Origin: Paenibacillus senegalensis JC66
GTDB lineage: Bacteria > Bacillota > Bacilli > Paenibacillales > NBRC-103111
DNA: 64,000 bases
Assembly (NCBI RefSeq): GCF_000285515.1
Contig: NZ_HE610960.1
Location: forward strand, 197,309 to 261,308
Direction of reading: 5' to 3'
The translations under genes were made by a program, and so were the position numbers. This document shows positions 63,238-64,000 of the stretch, piece by piece. Every line of letters starts with the position of its first letter. The first letter of the stretch is position 1. Below the pieces are notes generated by a model. The model saw only the letters and a list, made by a program, of their open reading frames with translations. It was not told the DNA's origin and made no database searches.

Positions 63238-64000
63238 TCCCTTTCACAATCCAGAGCTGCCCTGCACCCGGCTCCTGCCGCGGTAATGGCTTGCGGAATT
63301 GCTTCCGCCAAAGTAAATCTCTCCCCAAGCTTCATTCATTAATTCCTGCTTTTCATTACCCCTCGCCATTTAACAGCAGAGCCTTCAACAAATCGAACTC
63401 TGTTTTGGTCTGATTGATCCTCGCCCCTTCGCGGGTGAGCGTAACACGTTTTAAATGAGTTCATCTGATCCCTGCATGATGTCCACCCCCGCTGCGCCTT
63501 GACTAAAAAGCTGAATTGGATCATTCGAATGGAGTTTAGCGAGAACTGAGCCTGGAAAAAAGTGATTGCTACCTTACTGTCAGCTTTGCTATAATGGTGA
63601 TCGTTCTCACGAAAAATCTACGCATCAAATGCGTTACGCCAAGGCACTGCTCCGCCCGAGCTAACGTACCTCAAAGGGCTTGACATGGTTTCAGTTCCGC
63701 CGGAAATGCATCAACCTGTTCCATTCTGATGTATTTCTCCTGTTTTTGAATTCGTACTTCTCAAGCTTTCACTTTTATTCTTTGAATGTTGAACGTTTAT
63801 TCTTTGAACGTTGCGCTTTTTGTATTTGTTATATTGCCTTATCTTCTTTTTCTCACTGCTTACAGGCACAGCTGGTTAAGCCGGTCTCCGGCCTAGCCTC
63901 CTTTTGTGTCCCTATTTTTGCACTGGACAGGTTATGGTTTGTGATCTGGTTTATGATGAGTTTGGGTTTGTGATGGGTTTGGGTTTCTTATAATCCATAT
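63238..64000. other. 763-bp spacer at the window end
   Basis: I find no supported gene. A TATAAT box at about 63590 points rightward. A 17/18-bp direct repeat lies at 63774-63813 and the last 60 bases are a GTTTGGG/GTTTGTGATG-rich, repeat-like tract. Confidence 0.45.
63774..63813. repeat. 18-bp direct repeat pair
   Basis: TTTATTCTTTGAAnGTTG occurs at 63774-63791 and 63796-63813 with one mismatch and a 22-bp period. Confidence 0.75.

Noticed and set aside
63680..63973. 97-codon plus-strand ORF at the window end
   Set aside because: It is Phe/Cys/Ser-rich, lacks an RBS and contains direct repeats; I treat it as non-coding.

Overview
The window looks like a chromosomal segment of a low-to-moderate GC Gram-positive endospore-former of the Paenibacillus/Bacillales type. 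The evidence is strong purine-rich ribosome binding sites, many TTG and GTG starts, and Bacillales-type families (RelQ, YugP, YitT, YtrA/YtrB, DUF3906, CshA, Csp). A yybP-ykoY riboswitch in front of a TerC gene and a candidate GlnR/TnrA box in front of an ammonium transporter fit the same group. I saw no rRNA, tRNA, CRISPR array, prophage or insertion sequence. Most of the window is ordinary core genome.

Layout. 1-8.8 kb: a truncated relQ next to pyrD, a tail-to-tail pair of a 43-codon membrane peptide and a membrane-anchored L,D-transpeptidase, ferredoxin, DNA polymerase IV with a tiny coupled ORF, citramalate synthase, and a ResA-like thioredoxin. 9-17.6 kb: an MFS exporter, an exonuclease/DUF294 nucleotidyltransferase pair, an ammonium transporter with a candidate nitrogen-control site, a MerR regulator, the YugP metalloprotease, a GltC-like LysR regulator divergent from tpx, and a DUF1499 protein. 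17.7-22.6 kb: a Leloir galactose operon (deoR-type regulator, galK, galE, galT) preceded by tandem 20-bp direct repeats. 22.7-38.3 kb: a transaldolase-like aldolase, DUF624, cshA, yitT, a secreted glycoside-hydrolase-like protein, SDR, DUF3906, a D-2-hydroxyacid dehydrogenase, pfkA, two unknown proteins, MATE/MOP and MFS transporters, an esterase and a cold-shock protein. 38.3-41.8 kb: a methyltransferase and a YtrA-type operon (Sm_multidrug-like protein, permease, GntR regulator, ABC ATPase). 42-54 kb: a repeat-bearing spacer, the riboswitch-controlled terC, oligoendopeptidase F with two credible starts, an ABC exporter, a secreted beta-propeller protein, an FAH-family hydrolase and a CapA-family protein.

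54.2-63.2 kb is the most notable region. Nine same-strand genes form what looks like a self-contained phosphotransferase pathway. It has a PRD-type activator with fused EIIB-like and EIIA domains, separate EIIA, EIIB and EIIC proteins of the ascorbate (Ula) type, a phosphotriesterase-superfamily hydrolase, a creatininase-family hydrolase and a SIS-domain sugar-phosphate protein. It also carries its own HPr and its own Enzyme I. The usual ascorbate-catabolic enzymes (UlaD/E/F/G types) are absent, so the substrate is probably not ascorbate. A sugar lactone or sugar acid that is phosphorylated on entry and opened by the phosphotriesterase-like lactonase is the best inference. The dedicated HPr and EI suggest a phosphorelay that could run apart from the general PTS.

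Regulatory features of note are the Mn-responsive riboswitch followed by two mutually exclusive terminator hairpins, a terminator-like hairpin in the cshA leader, a nested hairpin between two transporter genes, and several arrays of degenerate 8-bp tandem repeats in non-coding DNA.
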